Source of the DNA: Puccinellia tenuiflora
Lineage: Eukaryota > Streptophyta > Magnoliopsida > Poales > Poaceae
NCBI GenBank assembly: GCA_012064385.1
Contig: QRDG01000534.1
Location: 62,001 to 126,000 of the forward strand
Length of the DNA stretch: 64,000 nt
Direction of reading: 5' to 3'
Under the pieces are notes generated by a model that was given only the letters and a program-made list of their open reading frames with translations, was not told where the DNA came from and made no database searches. Shown here one piece after another: positions 21,285 to 32,768 of this stretch (position 1 is the first letter of the stretch; every line of letters begins with the position of its first letter). The position numbers and the translations under genes were made by a program.

Positions 21285-22366
21285 GATCCCGGACGAAGTG
21301 AAGATCAATCTCAACATGCTTGGTTCGCTGATGTTGAGCTGGGTTCGTGGAGAGGTAAGCGGCCGAGATGTTATCACAGTAGACCACGGTTGCCTTGGTT
21401 GGGGGTTGGTGCAGCTCGGTCAGAAGTTGACACAGCCATACAGATTCAGCCATGCAGTTAGCAACAGCAAGATATTCAGCTTCGGCACTGGATCTAGAGA
21501 CTGTTTGCTGTCATTTGGAGGACCAGGAAACAAGATTCTTGCCAAGAAAAACATAGAAGCCAGAAGTAGACTTGCGTGTGTCAGGACAGCCTGCCCAATC
21601 GGCGTCGGAGTATGCCACCAATTTGGACGAGGAACCGACATAAAGCTGAAGACTAAGATGAGTTGTGCCCTGAACATAGCGCAAAATCCGTTTCACAAGC
21701 TGAAGATGAGCCTCACGGGGATCATGCATGAATAAGCATATTTGCTGGACACCATAGGAGAGATCAGGTCTGGTCAGAATCAAGTACTGTAGGGTGCCGG
21801 CAATGCTGCGATAGTGCGAGGGATCTGACACTGAGGGGTCATCCTGAGCTGATAGTTTGCACTTGGTGTCAATAGGAGTAGAGATCGGATTGCAGTTGAG
21901 CATGTTGGCCCGTTCCAGGAGATCCATGGCATACTGCTGCTGAGAGAGAAACAACCCATGAGATGTACGATGAACGTTGACGCCAAGAAAATGGTGGAGA
22001 GCTCCCAGATCACTCATAGCAAATTCAGAACTCAGAGATGCAATGATGCGCTGAAGGAGTGAGGTGGAGCTGGCAGTAAGTATGATGTCGTCCACATATA
22101 GTAGCAGATAGGCAGTGGCATTGGCGGAGTGATAAATAAAGAGAGAGGAATCACTCTTCGAGCTAATAAACCCAAGGCTGTGGAGGTATGCTGCAAACCG
22201 AAGAAACCAGGTGCGAGGTGCTTGTTTCAAACCATAGAGAGATTTCTTGAGCTTGCACACATGTGTAGGAAGATCAGAATCAACAAAACCAGCCGGTTGA
22301 GTGCAGTAGACAGTTTCAGCAAGTTCACCGCGCAAGAAGGCATTCTTCACATCCAGTTGATGAATA
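21285..22366 (-). pseudogene. Copia RT/RNase H fragment, copy 1
   Basis: The minus-strand frame from 22350 carries DVKNAF-type RT sequence, LKKSLYGLKQAPRTW, the catalytic YVDD and then RNase H. An in-frame TGA (21511-21513) lies where copy 2 has CGA, a C-to-T change. The frame then resumes to TKHVEIDLHFVRDRV at the LTR boundary. The sequence is, by eye, about 98% identical to 31681-32768. Confidence 0.9.
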
Positions 22367-23592
22367 CACTAGTAGGAAAAGGCTTATAGGTGGATTACTT
22401 AGCCATGGCGCACCACCATTTTGGTGCGCCACGAGTATCTAGCCGTGGCGCACCAGACACAGATGCGCCACGCATATGCCATTACCCGTGGCGCACCAAA
22501 ATAGCGGTGCGCCACGGCTAAGTGCAGCGCTGGGTCGACGGAGGGGCACCCTCCTTAGTCGTGGCGCACCCAAGACTTGTGCGCCATGGGTAAGAGTATA
22601 GCCGTGGCGCACATTATTCCAATGCGCCACCAAAATAATGGCCCCGGAGCCAAATTTTGACCCAACATAGCCGTGGCGCACCACTTTTTTCGTGCGCCAC
22701 GGGTAACATATTAGCCGTGGCGCATCACTTTTTTCCTGCTTTCTGCTCCCATGCCCCCCCCCCCCCCCCCCCGTGATCGCCTTTTCAGTTTGAAAAAGCT
22801 AAAAGAAAATGTTAAAAAATTCAAAAAATAAAATCCTTTGAGATGTGGTTATGTTACGTAACCTAGTTGTTAGGAAAATTTTGAAACATGAATTTCGACG
22901 TATTTTGCAAAAAAAAAAACATTGTAGAAGAGTAAAACGGCGATAACTTTTGCATACAAACTCGGATTTCGACGTTTAATACCTTAAAAAACTAGATGAA
23001 AAGTTACATCCAAATCAAATAGCCTACGGCCTTTTGAGATGTTTTCGGTCTACAGAATCCACAAAATTCGAAAGGGAACACATAGTTTTTTGAGTTTTAA
23101 GATTTCTGGGCAGAAAAATAATAAAGGGCCTAACTTACCCGTGGCGCATGGGAAGAGTGGTGCGCCACGGGTACTTATATAGTCGTGGCGCACCAATATG
23201 ATGTGCGCCACGGGTAACCTGAGGGGCATAATCCGCGAGCTCACCATCCGACGGCTCCTAGCGATTTAAAGAAACACACGATCCGTGTGCCTGTCCATGC
23301 TTGTCTCTGATTGGTCGAGAGGGGGCAGACAGTCCACCCCTATTCCTTCTCTCCTCTCTCCTCCTCTCTCCATATTCTCTCCCTCCTCTCTCCTTCATTC
23401 TCCATCCCTTCTCCTCTCTCCTCCCTCCCGAGCTCCATGGTCCTCCTCCCTCCCGAGCTCCTCCAGCCGCCGCATCCTCATGCTGTTGTGCTCTTCCATG
23501 CTCGACCGCGCCCGGCGACGACGAGCACCGACGAGAAGAGCCACGCCGACGGACTCAAGCAGAGTCGTGCCGACGAACTCGAGCCGAGCATG

Positions 23593-23627
<35 letters not shown>

Positions 23628-23906
23628 AGACGTCGACCCCCAACGGACACCGACCACGAGCTCGGCAGCGGTCGAGCATGAACTAGAGGCCGGCACGGTC
23701 GCGAATCCCCTCGCTCCGGGCGACCTCCTCGACGACGGCAGGAGTCCTCCTCAACGGCGAGCTCCTCCACAACGATGGCCTCCTCCACGACATGAGCGAT
23801 TCCATGGCGAGCACCTCCACGAGCACCCTCGACGACAGCCGGCGAGCTGCCGGACATGCCGCCGTGGGCGGTGGTCGGCCGGTTGTTTTTTAATTCGGAA
23901 ATTCAT
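22367..23906. mobile_element. CACTA element, copy 1, truncated
   Basis: It starts CACTAGTAGGAAAAGG after the trinucleotide ATA, with subterminal GCCGTGGCGCACC/GGTGCGCCACGG repeats. It is nearly identical to the first 1550 bases of 32769-34579. It stops at AATTCAT (23906), where gypsy LTR sequence begins, so its right end is missing. It lacks about 22 bases near 22730 relative to copy 2. Confidence 0.9.
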
Positions 23907-23907
23907 G

Positions 23908-23985
23908 CCCAGTAACCTTCGATTGTGTAGCATGGCCTGTGGGTTACATAGTATCTCTGTATAATTTCGGGGTCGGGGCGCTACA
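23908..23985 (+). repeat. Gypsy 5' LTR remnant (last 78 bp)
   Basis: It matches the last 78 bases of the solo LTR (21202-21279) and of the 3' LTR, ending GGCGCTACA. It is joined at 23906-23908 directly to the CACTA interior. Confidence 0.9.
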
Positions 23986-23987
23986 AA

Positions 23988-24003
23988 TTGGTATGACAGC
24001 AGG
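23988..24003 (+). promoter_or_regulatory. Gypsy primer-binding site, mutated
   Basis: TTGGTATGACAGCAGG two bases after the LTR resembles the initiator-Met tRNA site TGGTATCAGAGC with changes in the middle. Confidence 0.65.
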
Positions 24004-24270
24004 ACTGCCTGTAGGAAACCACTTCTATTGGTCGATGTCGAGTCTAGTGTTGGTGAAAATTATTTAGAACCTAAAAATGAGTTGTGAAAACCTTCTTAGG
24101 ATTCTTTTACTACTTACCCAATTCGCTCCATCTCTGAGTTACCTTATCTCTATTTGTTTTAATAGTTGTGTCAACGTTTTAGGTTCACGGGGTTGGGTTC
24201 TTATCGTTCATAAACATATCTCGATTCTTACTTCCGTCCTAACTCTTGAACTGTTTTGTTGTTGCTACAG

Positions 24271-24642
24271 ATGCTGCATTCGGGATTGGTTGTCCGCCTG
24301 ACTTGCTGTGAGGGCGTCCGCGGGTTCCCCGCCTTGTTTGCAGCTGCCTTGGCCAGCCAGGTTTGCCCGTGGTACCCCGAGTACGTGGTGTACGAGGAGC
24401 ACTTCCCTTACGGGCAGGGGCAGTTCTTCTGCGAGGCCCGTGTCCTGAGTCCGGATGGAGACAGGGCGCTGCACCAGTATGTAGGTGTGGGTTTGACCGA
24501 GGAGCAGGCTGTTCAAGAGGCTGCATTCAACGGCCTCTCCGTGTATCGCGGAAGCTGCGACTATTTAGCTAATGCAAGCTCGGATTTCTATGACTTCCCG
24601 GCGGCTGATGACGGTCTGGAAGGTTGTTACCGTGCTGTGTAG
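24271..24642 (+). CDS. Accessory open frame in gypsy leader, dsRBD-like pattern
   Basis: From ATG at 24271 the frame gives 123 residues ending at 24642, upstream of gag. Residues from WYPEYVVYEEHF through QFFCEARVLSP and LHQYVGVGL to TEEQAVQEAAFNGLSVYR follow a strand-strand-strand-helix order with a final AAxxxL helix. This recalls the second half of a double-stranded RNA-binding domain. The ATG follows a T-rich stretch ending GCTACAG, like a splice acceptor. I do not recognise a named family, and similar frames in Triticeae elements are a vague recollection only. It could be a captured host fragment. Confidence 0.45.
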   Translation: MLHSGLVVRLTCCEGVRGFPALFAAALASQVCPWYPEYVVYEEHFPYGQGQFFCEARVLSPDGDRALHQYVGVGLTEEQAVQEAAFNGLSVYRGSCDYLANASSDFYDFPAADDGLEGCYRAV

Positions 24643-24994
24643 TCAAACCCTGGGACTGAGCCAGACCGCAGTCACCGAGCACTTATCGAGCTGGTTAGGG
24701 TGTTGGACCTTCGTGCCCGTCAGTGCTACTCGTGAGAGCCACCGGAACACGTTGATGGCCTTGGAGCCATACGTCCAGTCCGGGATGCTTCCCCCAGCTC
24801 TCCTTTCGCCTCTACCGACGGAGCTACCCGGCTACATGAGCAGCCCGAGGGTGGGTGGCACCGTTCCGCCGCGTGGTCCTGCTCGAGTGACCAGGGGCGA
24901 CGTCCACACGCCGCCCTATGACCGCCAGCCCGCGAGTGCCCGCCGCTTCAGCTCTCGCCCTGTGCGTCTCCCGGGGCACGTCCAGTACTTCTAG
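24643..24994 (+). pseudogene. Probable continuation of the leader frame, shifted
   Basis: After the stop at 24642, other frames continue with coding-like sequence: an arginine-rich stretch, then RNTLMALEPYVQSGML and a proline/arginine-rich tail to LPGHVQYF at 24994. In an intact relative the two parts probably form one protein of roughly 240 residues. No domain is recognised in this half. Confidence 0.4.
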
Positions 24995-25381
24995 GAGATG
25001 GGTATCTGCGGGTACCTAGTAATTGTATCTTTGCCTTCCTGCGTGATGTGCAAGGTACCCACTATCTGTAGTGGTTGTCTCTCGAGTTAGAGTTGGTTGT
25101 ATCGAACTTAATGGCGGGTATCGTCCGTATTTCCTATTCGTGTAATGTGTGCTAAAGCTTGTAAGCTCGTATTTGAACCATCTAATGGGTTTATTCCGAC
25201 TGGTGGATGTTGTCTGAGTTCAAATATCGCTCCTGCCATGTTGATGTGATGATGCTTGTTCTCCCTTGCTCAATCTTGCTGAATAGTTGCCGCCGTAGTC
25301 GTTTAGCCTGGTCTAAGCGAATACTAAATTCCTATCCATTCGGAGATAGATACTAACTGTGTCCTTGTTCAAATCTTCAAA
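24995..25381 (+). other. Untranslated spacer between leader frame and gag
   Basis: No coding potential is seen. It is the internal leader of the gypsy element. Confidence 0.5.
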
Positions 25382-26430
25382 ATGGCTCCTACCCGTCGTG
25401 GTGAACAAAGCAATACTGATCCACCGCCACCACCCTCTATGGCGGAGGTTCTGATGGCCATCGAAGAAAACCGACTGTGGAATGAGTGTCTGCTCGAGCA
25501 GTTGGTGCAGCAGGGTGCTCGCAGGAACACTGACTGCAACACCCTCATGGAGTTCTTGCGCTCCCAGCCACCATCTTTCTCGGAATCTAAGGAGCCACTA
25601 GATGCTGATGATTGGCTCCGTGCTCTCGAGCGCAAGTTCGCGGCCTTGCATGTTCCGGTGGCAGAACAAGTGAACTTCGCCACCTACCTCCTGACTAGAG
25701 CCACTGGCTCTTGGTGGGAAAGCCACGTGTCCATGTTCGATGCTGGCCATGTCTTTACCAGGGCCGAATTCCGTACTGCCTTCCGTGCGGCTTACATCCC
25801 CAAGCCCATCATGGACTTGAAGAGGAGGGAGTTCCTGGATCTGACCAAGGGACGCATGGACGTCCAAGCTGATGGGCGTGAATTCAACCACCTCTCCCAT
25901 TACGCCCCTCGAGACGTGACCAACGATGAGGACAAGCAATACCTCTTCCGTAAGGGGATCGCACCTCAGCTCCGATACAAGCTCCTGCCCTTCATGTTCC
26001 AGTCCTATCAGGAGCTCTACAACCAGGCTCTTACTATGGAGTAGGGTAGGAAGGAGCTGGAAGCTTCCAAGAGGCCAGCTCCCACTGACAACCAGAGCTC
26101 CTCTTCTTCGGAGGGCAAGAAACGCAGGGTCTTCGTGCCCTTCAGCGCCATGCCTCATGCACCGTTCACTCCAAGGCCTTCTGGGTTCAGGCCACCTCCG
26201 CCTCGCCCAGCTACCTCGACCTTGGGTGCGGCTAGAAGTGGTTTCCGCCCTCAGCTGCCTCCACCACCACCGAGGCCCACTTGCTTCACTTGTGGCCAGC
26301 CGGGGCACTACTCCAGGGAGTGTCCCCAGAAGGCACCGGCTACAGTAGCACCTGCACCAGCACCCTCTACCCCAGCCGCCAAGGCCATGACCGTCAGCCG
26401 TGGCCGCCTCAACCACGTCTCGCTGAAGGA
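25382..26430 (+). pseudogene. Gypsy gag with zinc knuckle
   Basis: From ATG 25382 the frame encodes a gag with the capsid-like segment LDADDWLRALERKF and W-W-E-S-H. An in-frame TAG at 26042-26044 interrupts it, after which the same frame continues to a CCHC knuckle, C-F-T-C-G-Q-P-G-H-Y-S-R-E-C (about 26282-26323). Gag packages element RNA into virus-like particles. Protease lies in another frame from about 26430, so a frameshift separates them here. Confidence 0.85.
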
Positions 26431-26930
26431 GTCGAAGAGGACCCCGGAGTTCTCATGGGTACGCTTCGAATCAATGATTACCCAGCTTCAGTCTTGTTTG
26501 ATTCTGGAGCATCGCATTCATTCATATCCATAGCGTTTGCACACAACCATCAAATACCATTTGTGAACATGGACTCCCCGCTAGTGGTCAAAACACCCGG
26601 CTCTAGTTGGCACACGAAATGGGTTGCTCCGGAAGTCCGAATTACCATAGGCTATTGGCCCTTTCCGTTCCAGCTGATAGCACTGAAGTCAGATGGGCTA
26701 GATGTAATTCTGGGTATGGATTGGCTAGTCAAATATCAGGCCAACCTGGACTGTGCTGCCAAGTCTGTCACCGTGATCCACCCAACCGTCGGGCTGGTGA
26801 GTTATTGGTCACCTTCGTCCGCAACTCCATCCGCAGCCACTCCTCTCTCACCGGCGATCAGCCTATGTTTCCTGGAAGGAACCACACCGCCAAAAATGCA
26901 TGAAGTAGCAGTGGTGTGTGATTCTTCCCC
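26431..26930 (+). pseudogene. Gypsy aspartic protease
   Basis: The frame contains the active-site stretch VLFDSGASHSFIS (about 26490-26530) and the later LDVILGMDWL (about 26700-26730), the paired landmarks of retropepsin. It would cleave the gag-pol precursor. Downstream the frame is lost near 26920 by small indels before the RT. Confidence 0.85.
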
Positions 26931-27772
26931 GATGTCTTCCCGGAGGAATTGCCCGGCATGCCACCTGATCGTAGCGTGGAGTTTGTGATTGAGCTGGTCC
27001 CGGGAACCGCCCCCAATTTCCAAAAGGCCCTACCGCATGCCAACGGAAGAGCAAACTGAACTGAAGAAGCAACTTGATGAGCTGCTAGAAAAGGAATTCA
27101 TCCGGCCGAGTAGCTCACCTTGGGGCTGCCCGGTCATATTTGTTAAGAAGAGGGATACAAATGTTCCTCGTCTGGTTGTTGATTACCGTCCTCTGAATGC
27201 GGTAACCATCAAGAACAAGTACCCTATTCCCCGAATGATTGACCTGTTTGACCAGCTAGCTAGTGCAACAATATTCTCCAAGATGGATCTGAGGTCAGGC
27301 TATCATCAGATCAAAATCCGAAAGGAGGATATTCCAAAGATGGCTTTCACTACTCGATATGGCTTATATGAGTACACTGTCATGTCCTTCGGCCTCACAA
27401 ATGCTCCGGCTACATTCATGAGGCTGATGAATTCCATTTTCCATGAGTACCTCGACAAGTTCGTCATTATTTATATCGATGACATCCTTGTCTACTCCAA
27501 AACCGAAGAAGAGCATGCTGAGCATCTTCGACTTGTCCTGACCAAGCTTCGAGATCACCGCCTCTATGCCAAGTTCTCTAAGTGTGAGTTTTGGCTGAAG
27601 GAACTCATATTCCTAGGTCATGTGGTGTCAGCTGCTGGAGTGGCTGTGATACCTGACAAGATTCAGGCAATCCTGGATTGGCCTACCCCCAAGTCCGTCA
27701 AAGAGATCCGTAGCTTCCTCGGGTTGGCGGGGTATTACCGCCGATTCATCGAGGGCTTTTCCAAGATAGCCC
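26931..27772 (+). pseudogene. Gypsy reverse transcriptase
   Basis: After a DVFPEELPGMPPDRS stretch in a shifted frame (26931 on) and an extra C near 27010, the frame gives the RT core: SKMDLRSGYHQIKI, FGLTNAPATF and the catalytic YIDD (about 27470). It ends in the FLGLAGYYRRFI motif. A stop at 26986-26988 and a one-base shift near 27770 break continuity with RNase H. Confidence 0.9.
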
Positions 27773-29221
27773 TTGACTGACCTCCTCAAGAAAAACAAAC
27801 AGTTCGTGTGGACCGACAAAGCTGAAGAGAGTTTCCAAACTCTCAAGGTCAAGCTCACTACCACCCCGGTGCTTGTCCTTCCTGACATCGACAAAGACTT
27901 TGTCGTCTATTGTGATGCATCACTCCAAGGCTTGGGCTGTGTTTTGATACAAGAGGGCCATGTAGTCGCCTATGCTTCTCATCAACTCAAGCCGCATGAG
28001 CAAAACTATCCAACTCATGATCTAGATCTTGCTGCCGTAGTTCACGCTCTGAAGCAATGGAGGCCCTACTTGTTGGGCAACCGTTGCGAGATCTACTCTG
28101 ATCATCAAAGTCTGAAGTATCTCTTCACCCAGCCGGATCTGACCTTGAGGCAGAGAAGATGGTTGGAATTAATCAAAGACTATGATGTGACCCTCAACTA
28201 TCAGCCCGGCAAGGCCAATGTCGTGGCAGATGCTCTAAGCCGCAAGGCCTATTGCAACACCTTGATGGTTGAAAGGGCCCAGCCTGCCCTCCATGAGGAG
28301 TTCGCCCGTTTGAATCTGGACATTGTTCCTTCCGGTTTTCTGGCAAATTTAGAAATCAAATCCACCCTTGAGGATGAAATTAAGGCCGCCCAGCAACTTG
28401 ATGCTGAAATCCTTGAAATCAAAGAGAAGATAGCTAAAGGGAAGGCAAATTGTTTCTCGGTTGATGACAATGGTGTTGTCTACTTCGGTGACCGACTAGT
28501 GGTGCCCAAGAGTGGGAACACAAAAGAGTTGATCCTCTCAGAAGCTCATGAGTCACCCATCTCTATTCATCTGAGTAGTACCAAAATGTACCAAGACCTT
28601 CGTCATCAATTCTGGTTGTCTTGCATGAAGCGCGAGATCGCCGAGTATGTTGCTGAATGCGACGTCTGTCGCCGAGTGAAAGCTGAACATCAAAGGCCAG
28701 CGGGTACTCTTCGCCCCATAGCCATTCCTGAATGGAAATGGGATGAAATTGGTATGGATTTCATTACCGGCTTCCCGAGGTCACAAAAGGGTAACAATAC
28801 CATTTGGGTAGTCATTGATCATCTATCCAAGGTCGCCCACTTCCTTCCCGTTCGCGAGGATATAACTGCTAAGCAACTAGCCGAGTTGTACCTTGCACGG
28901 ATTGTTCCTCTCCATGGAATTCCTTTGAGCATTATATCGGACCGTGGAAGTCTATTTGTATCCAAATTCTGGCAGAGTTTCCAAAGTGCTATGGGAACCC
29001 GTCTGAACCTCAGCACGGCTTACCACCCTCAAACCGACGGTCAAACTGAAAGGGTGAACCAAGTTCTTGAGGACATGCTTTGGGCATGTGTAATCTCCTT
29101 CGGTAAGGGTTGGGAAAAATATCTCCCCCTCGCCGAGTTCTCCTACAACAACAGTTACCAAGCTAGCCTCCAAATGGCTCCTTTGAGGTTCTCTATGGGA
29201 GAAAATGCCGAACCCCTCTGA
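27773..29221 (+). pseudogene. Gypsy RNase H and integrase
   Basis: A 482-residue frame contains RNase H (FVVYCDASLQGLGCVL, YSDHQSLKY, VADALSR). The integrase follows with zinc-binding CDVCRRVK, the catalytic core (MDFITG, ISDRGS and a downstream glutamate in DGQTERVNQ), and part of the C-terminal region. A shift near 29190 and the TGA at 29219-29221 separate it from the chromodomain part. The DDE residues are visible, so decay is recent or limited to frame breaks. Confidence 0.9.
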
Positions 29222-29262
29222 ATTGGTCTGAAACCAGAGAGAGGTCACTCTTCGGTCCTGAG

Positions 29263-29799
29263 GTGATCAATGAGGCCGAGGAGAAAGTCCGTATCATTCG
29301 GGAAAATCTCAAGATTGCTCAATCCAGGCAGAAGAGCTATTATGATAAGCATCATCAGGAGGTTCACTATGAAATTGGTGACAAAGCCTATCTTCGAGTC
29401 TCTCCCCTCCGAGGCGTTCGTCGTTTTGGAATCAAGGGAAAATTGGCACCCCGATATGTTGGTCCTTTCACTGTCCTGGGCAAGCGAGGTGATCTCTCCT
29501 ACCAGCTCGAGCTCCCATCAAATTTCCCGGATGTGCATGATGTGTTTCATGTCTCTCAACTCCGTCGTTGCTTCAAGGACCCCATACGTGGGGTTGATCA
29601 TGAAGTGTTGGACATTCAGGAGGATTTGACTTATCGTGAGCATCCTGTCCGCATCTTGGATGAAGCGGAAAGGAAGACTCGTAATCAAACCATCAAGTTC
29701 CTCAAAATCCAGTGGTCGAACCATTCTAAAGAGGAAGCAACCTGGAAGCGCGAAACTAGTCTTTGTCAGGAATATCCCGCCTTTTTCACTCAAGCCTAG
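29263..29799 (+). pseudogene. Gypsy integrase C-terminus with chromodomain
   Basis: The frame carries the GPF-type integrase tail (KLAPRYVGPFTVLGKRG, DVFHVSQLRR). It then has a chromodomain-like module, PVRILDEAERKTRN...FLKIQWSNHSKEEATWK, ending AFFTQA. Chromodomains direct integration toward particular chromatin in chromoviruses. The frame ends 22 bases before the purine tract. Confidence 0.88.
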
Positions 29800-29820
29800 A
29801 ATCTCGGGACGAGATTCCTG

Positions 29821-29835
29821 TAAGGGGGGTAGATT
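29821..29835 (+). promoter_or_regulatory. Gypsy polypurine tract
   Basis: TAAGGGGGGTAGATT directly precedes the TGTAACAGCC LTR start. Confidence 0.8.
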
Positions 29836-31680
29836 TGTAACAGCCCCAGTTTGAACCTAAAAATATGAATAAATTTTTCACTTTTTCATTTCATATTGCA
29901 TCATGGCATCCATATTTAAATTGCTCAACATGAAATAATGATTAAAGCAACAATTGATAAATCAATGATGGTGAATGTTATTGGACAAACAAAATCCAAA
30001 TTGAACTTCATATTTGTCCAGGAAGTTCTAACAACTTCAAATATCTTTGTTGCAAAAAATTAATGCAATTGCAAATTCAAATAATTAAATAAAGACCTAA
30101 AATGTCTGTGAGCAATTCTAAAATAGTTTACACATAAAATGTTTTTCAAATGGGCTGCAAATTTTATGACAGCTCCCAAATATAATATGTTGGCTCTGTG
30201 AATTTTTCCAGAATTTTTAAAAATATTTAAGGGCCTGAAATAATTGCCTAAACCCTACTGGAATTTTGGAAAAAGAGAAAATAATAAAACTATGACAGGT
30301 GGGTCCACCCTGTCAGCCTCCCCCTTCCTCCTCCTTCCCCTGGCGCCACAGGGAAAGCCCTGGCGCCATGGCAGCGCGTCACCGTGTCCTCCCCTGGCTC
30401 CTCCTCGCTTCTTGGCCCCCCATGGAGGATAAGAAGCCTCCGACGCCCTGGCCTCTCTCCCCCTCCTTCCCCCCCCCCCCCTGCAGCAAACCCTAGCAGC
30501 CGCCGCCATGGCCGTGAACTAGCCAAGACGCCGCCGCTCGCCGCCGTCGATTGAGGCCTCACGGAGCGGATCGAAGACCGTCGGTAGATCCGCCGTGATC
30601 TCCTCTTCTTCCTCGCCGAGGGAATCAAGCCGGGACGTTCGGGATCATCGCCGTCATCTTCTTCTTCCCCGCCTTCGACCGACGACTGCCGGGACGATTG
30701 CCGCTGTTGCAGCCCGACTCCGCCTAAGCCGAGCACGTATACGCATCGAGGGTGAGCTGCTGGTCCTGCAGGGTTAAATCTATTCGAAAAGCCGTGTCCG
30801 CGGTTGTGGACGACTTGGGAACGGATATACGAGACCATAGAGAATCTTAACCTAATTAAAACTTGGCAGCTAAAGGTTGCATTACAACATGTGATAAAAG
30901 GTTCATTTCCTCGAGGGTGATTCGGGGGAGTGCCTTTGGTGGAGATGCGATGTTTTTGGTTACAAATGGTTCTCTGAGAACCGAAGATGAAAGTTACTCT
31001 CTTATCCCCTTTCGAAAACATTCTGAGTAGACGATGACATTGAGTCACTTATGTCTTTTATAAAGGAAAATCTAGCTTTATGCAAAATAGCTACTTATAC
31101 AGCTTTAGAGCCTCCGTCAGCATTGGGCCTACTAAACTTGCGAGTACGTCATACTCAGTCTCTCTTTGCTGCTTTATTATTTGTTTCAGAGGAAGACGTC
31201 ACCGAACCGGAAGGTGGGTTCTTCGTTGACCTCGACGAATAGAATGGGGTTCCCAGGTGGCAGCTTGGGACGACACGGAGCAGGCTGGCACGGGATGTTT
31301 ATCTGTAGGCCTCTTAGGCCATAATTTGGATCTTGTTGTATTAGACAACTATTTTGCTTCCGCTTGTTGTAATGATGGGTCTGTGACCTCTGACGTGTTA
31401 TTTTGCTATCTTTCTCATTACATGAGTTAAACTATGATCTCTTTGTGTCGTAGAGTCTGTGATGTGCCAGATGTTCCGCAGTCTTGATCTCTTTATTATG
31501 CATTGATAGCTATGCCAGTGTTCATGGCATGATCGAAGTGTTGTGTTGCCGATGATCCATTCCGAGCACGCCTGCCAAAGGTTTTGGCCTGGGAGTGGTA
31601 ACCCCAGTAACCTTCGATTGTGTAGCATGGCCTGTGGGTTACATAGTATCTATGTATAATTCCGGGGTCGAGGCTCTACA
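29836..31680 (+). repeat. Gypsy 3' LTR with 2-kb internal deletion
   Basis: It starts TGTAACAGCCCCAG and ends GAGGCTCTACA; 1845 bp. It matches the solo LTR, but at 30775 it jumps from CTGGTCCT straight to GCAGGGTTAAATC. The roughly 2044 bases corresponding to 18318-20361 are missing. A CCTG-type microhomology lies at the breakpoint. Confidence 0.92.
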
Positions 31681-32768
31681 AACACGATCCCGGACGAAGT
31701 GAAGATCAATCTCAACATGCTTGGTTCGCTGATGTTGAGCTGGGTTCGTGGAGAGGTAAGCGGCCGAGATGTTATCACAGTAGACCACGGTTGCCTTGGT
31801 TGGGGGTTGGTGCAGCTCGGTCAGAAGTTGACGCAGCCATACAGATTCAGCCACGCAGTTAGCAACAGCACGATATTCAGCTTCGGCACTGGATCTAGAG
31901 ACTGTTTGCTGTCGTTTGGAGGACCAGGAAACAAGATTCTTGCCAAGAAAAACACAGAAGCCAGAAGTAGACTTGCGTGTGTCAGGACAGCCTGCCCAAA
32001 TCGGCGTCGGAGTATGCCACCAATTTGGACGAGGAACCGACATAAAGCTGAAGACTGAGATGAGTTGTGCCCTGAACATAGCGCAAAATCCGTTTCACAA
32101 GCTGAAGATGAGCCTCACGGGGATCATGCATGAATAAGCATATTTGCTGGACACCATAGGAGAGATCAGGTCTGGTCAGAATCAAGTACTGTAGGGCGCC
32201 GGCAATGCTGCGATAGTGCGAGGGATCTGACACTGAGGGGTCATCCTGAGCTGATAGTTTGCACTTGGTGTCAATATGAGTAGAGATCGGGTTGCAGTTG
32301 AGCATGTTGGCCCATTCCAGGAGATCCATGGCATACTGCTGCTGAGAGAGAAACAACCCATGAGATGTACAATGAACGTTGACGCCAAGAAAATGTTGGA
32401 GAGCTCCGAAATCACTCATAGCAAATTCAAAACTCAGAGATGCAATGATGCGCTGAAGGAGTGAGGTGGAGCTGGCAGTAAGTATGATATCGTCCACATA
32501 TAGTAGCAGATAGGCAGTGGCATTGGCGGAGTGATAAATAAAGAGAGAGGAATCACTCTTCGAGCTAATAAACCCAAGGCTGTGGAGGTATGCTGCAAAC
32601 CGAAGAAACCAGGTGCGAGGTGCTTGTTTCAAACCATAGAGAGATTTCTTGAGCTTGCACACATGTGTAGGAAGATCAGAATCAACAAAACCAGCCGGTT
32701 GAGTGCAGTAGACAGTTTCAGCAAGTTCACCGTGCAAGAAGGCATTCTTCACATCCAGTTGATGAATA
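31681..32768 (-). pseudogene. Copia RT/RNase H fragment, copy 2
   Basis: Minus-strand RT frame (32752 to about 32000) with KKSLYGLKQAPRTW and YVDD, then RNase H from 32079 with SRSSAEAEYRAVANC and TKHVEIDLHFVRDRV. An extra A near 32000 (CCCAAATCGG against CCCAATCGG in copy 1) shifts the frame between them. Copy 1 lacks that defect but has its own nonsense codon. This copy is contiguous with the rest of copia through the CACTA target duplication. Confidence 0.9.

Larger units (their letters stand above)
23908..31680 (+). mobile_element. Gypsy chromovirus (Tekay-like), 5'-truncated
   Basis: A plus-strand Ty3/gypsy element with a 78-bp 5' LTR remnant, primer site, leader frame, gag, protease, RT, RNase H, integrase with C-terminal chromodomain, purine tract and 3' LTR. 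AACAC follows the 3' LTR (31681-31685), matching the target duplication beside the solo LTR. The chromodomain and sequence flavour suggest the Tekay clade. At least five frameshifts or stops disable it. Confidence 0.9.

Noticed and set aside
23311..23964. 217-residue plus-strand frame
   Set aside because: It crosses the CACTA/LTR junction and a C homopolymer; the product is low-complexity and not conserved in copy 2.
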